This document shows, one piece after another, positions 31,577 to 32,129 of a stretch of DNA of 32,129 nucleotides. The translations under genes and the position numbers were made by a program. Each line of letters begins with the position of its first letter. Position 1 is the first letter of the stretch. The notes beneath the pieces are model-generated. The model saw only the letters and a list, made by a program, of their open reading frames with translations, was not told the DNA's origin and did not search any database. The stretch is from JAKJGV01 sp964617565 (lineage in GTDB: Bacteria > Verrucomicrobiota > Kiritimatiellia > CAIQIC01 > JAGNIJ01), in contig CAZTYH010000032.1 in assembly GCA_964617565.1 (NCBI GenBank), forward strand, positions 1 through 32,129. The letters run 5' to 3'.

Positions 31577-32129
31577 ATGGAACGGAAAAGAGTTGTAGTA
31601 ACCGGCTTGGGCGTTGTTTCGCCCTTGGGATGCGAGCTCAACGTGGTTTGGGATCGTATGTTGAGCGGGCACTCCGGCATCCGGCGAATTACCCAGTTCG
31701 ATGCGAGCAATTTCACATCGCAAATTGCCGGCGAGGTGGTTGAATTCGATATCGAAAAATTTATCCCGAAGAAAGAAGCCCGCCGCATGGATCCTTTCTG
31801 CCACTATGCCGTGGCGGCTGCCAAGATGGCGGTCCAGGATTCCGGGCTGCAGTTCGACCAGGAGAATCGCGAGCGCGTCGGGGTGCTCGTCAGTTCCGGT
31901 GTCGGTGGGCTGAAGGTTCTCGAAGATCAGTATTCGATCTTTATGACCAAGGGACCGAGCCGTTTTTCACCGTTCATGATCCCCATGATGATTACGAACA
32001 TGGCGTCCGGATTGATCGCTATTGATCATGGTTTGACGGGCCCGAATTTCTGCGTGGTGTCCGCCTGTGCAACAGCGACACATTCTCTTGGCGAGTCGCT
32101 GCGCATGATCCAGCACGGCGAAGCCGATA
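31577..32129 (+). CDS. fabF: 3-oxoacyl-ACP synthase II (FabF), N-terminal part
   Basis: Elongating condensing enzyme of type II fatty-acid synthesis. The window holds 184 codons, about 45% of the gene, and runs off the end. The start MERKRVVVTGLGVVSPLGCE is the standard FabF opening. The active-site cysteine C164 is present in VVSACATATHS; the two catalytic histidines lie beyond the window. There is no strong ribosome site before ATG 31577. Homology to FabB is excluded only weakly, but gene order after acpP favours FabF. Confidence 0.95.
   Translation, partial: MERKRVVVTGLGVVSPLGCELNVVWDRMLSGHSGIRRITQFDASNFTSQIAGEVVEFDIEKFIPKKEARRMDPFCHYAVAAAKMAVQDSGLQFDQENRERVGVLVSSGVGGLKVLEDQYSIFMTKGPSRFSPFMIPMMITNMASGLIAIDHGLTGPNFCVVSACATATHSLGESLRMIQHGEAD

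Overview
The window is a chromosomal segment (about 58% GC by eye) from a Gram-negative bacterium, most likely a member of the PVC superphylum (Verrucomicrobiota, Kiritimatiellota or Lentisphaerota). Four things point that way. There is an SLA1-homology (SHD1) protein, a domain typical of these phyla. There is a PEP-CTERM surface protein. There are LPS/surface-glycan-type genes. The peptidoglycan cluster is near-canonical, with a MurE carrying the meso-diaminopimelate DNPR motif. A run of exactly 100 Ns inside fabD shows this is a scaffolded draft or metagenome assembly. The genus cannot be read from the sequence.

Layout. 1-2664: end of a surface-polysaccharide locus (tail of an ABC exporter, a GT-B-like glycan enzyme, a two-part glycosyltransferase). 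2677-7888: an exported SHD1 protein (-), metG (+), an M29 aminopeptidase (-) and a SIMPLE/DUF541 protein (-). 7889-8420: a non-coding stretch with a twin-hairpin element, a degenerate octamer repeat and the mraZ promoter. 8421-20476: a dcw division/cell-wall cluster in classical order, mraZ-(orf)-rsmH-ftsL-ftsI-murE-(Cys-cluster orf)-murF-mraY-murD-(LysM orf)-ftsW. It ends after ftsW, and ahcY sits where murG would be expected. 20549-22019: ahcY and its terminator. 22116-26257: accessory secreted genes (PEP-CTERM protein, exported MsrA, GH5 lipoprotein and a small CBM-like protein). 26286-32129: rsmD-coaD-yceD-rpmF-plsX-fabH-fabD-fabG-acpP-fabF, a type II fatty-acid synthesis cluster cut off by the window end.

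How the genes work together. MraZ probably autoregulates the dcw operon through three 10-bp-phased AAAGTG-like boxes lying in its own promoter. MurE, MurF, MurD and MraY make lipid I; FtsW and FtsI polymerise and cross-link it at the septum; FtsL is the scaffold. Three non-canonical genes sit inside this operon: an unrecognised 200-codon ORF, a 71-aa Cys-cluster protein and a triple-LysM envelope protein. They are the most interesting content of the window. The fatty-acid cluster starts with CoaD (CoA/ACP cofactor supply) and runs from phosphate acyltransferase through initiation, malonyl transfer, reduction and ACP to elongation.

I found no tRNA, rRNA, CRISPR array, transposase, integrase or phage gene, and no strong evidence for an entirely new multi-gene system.
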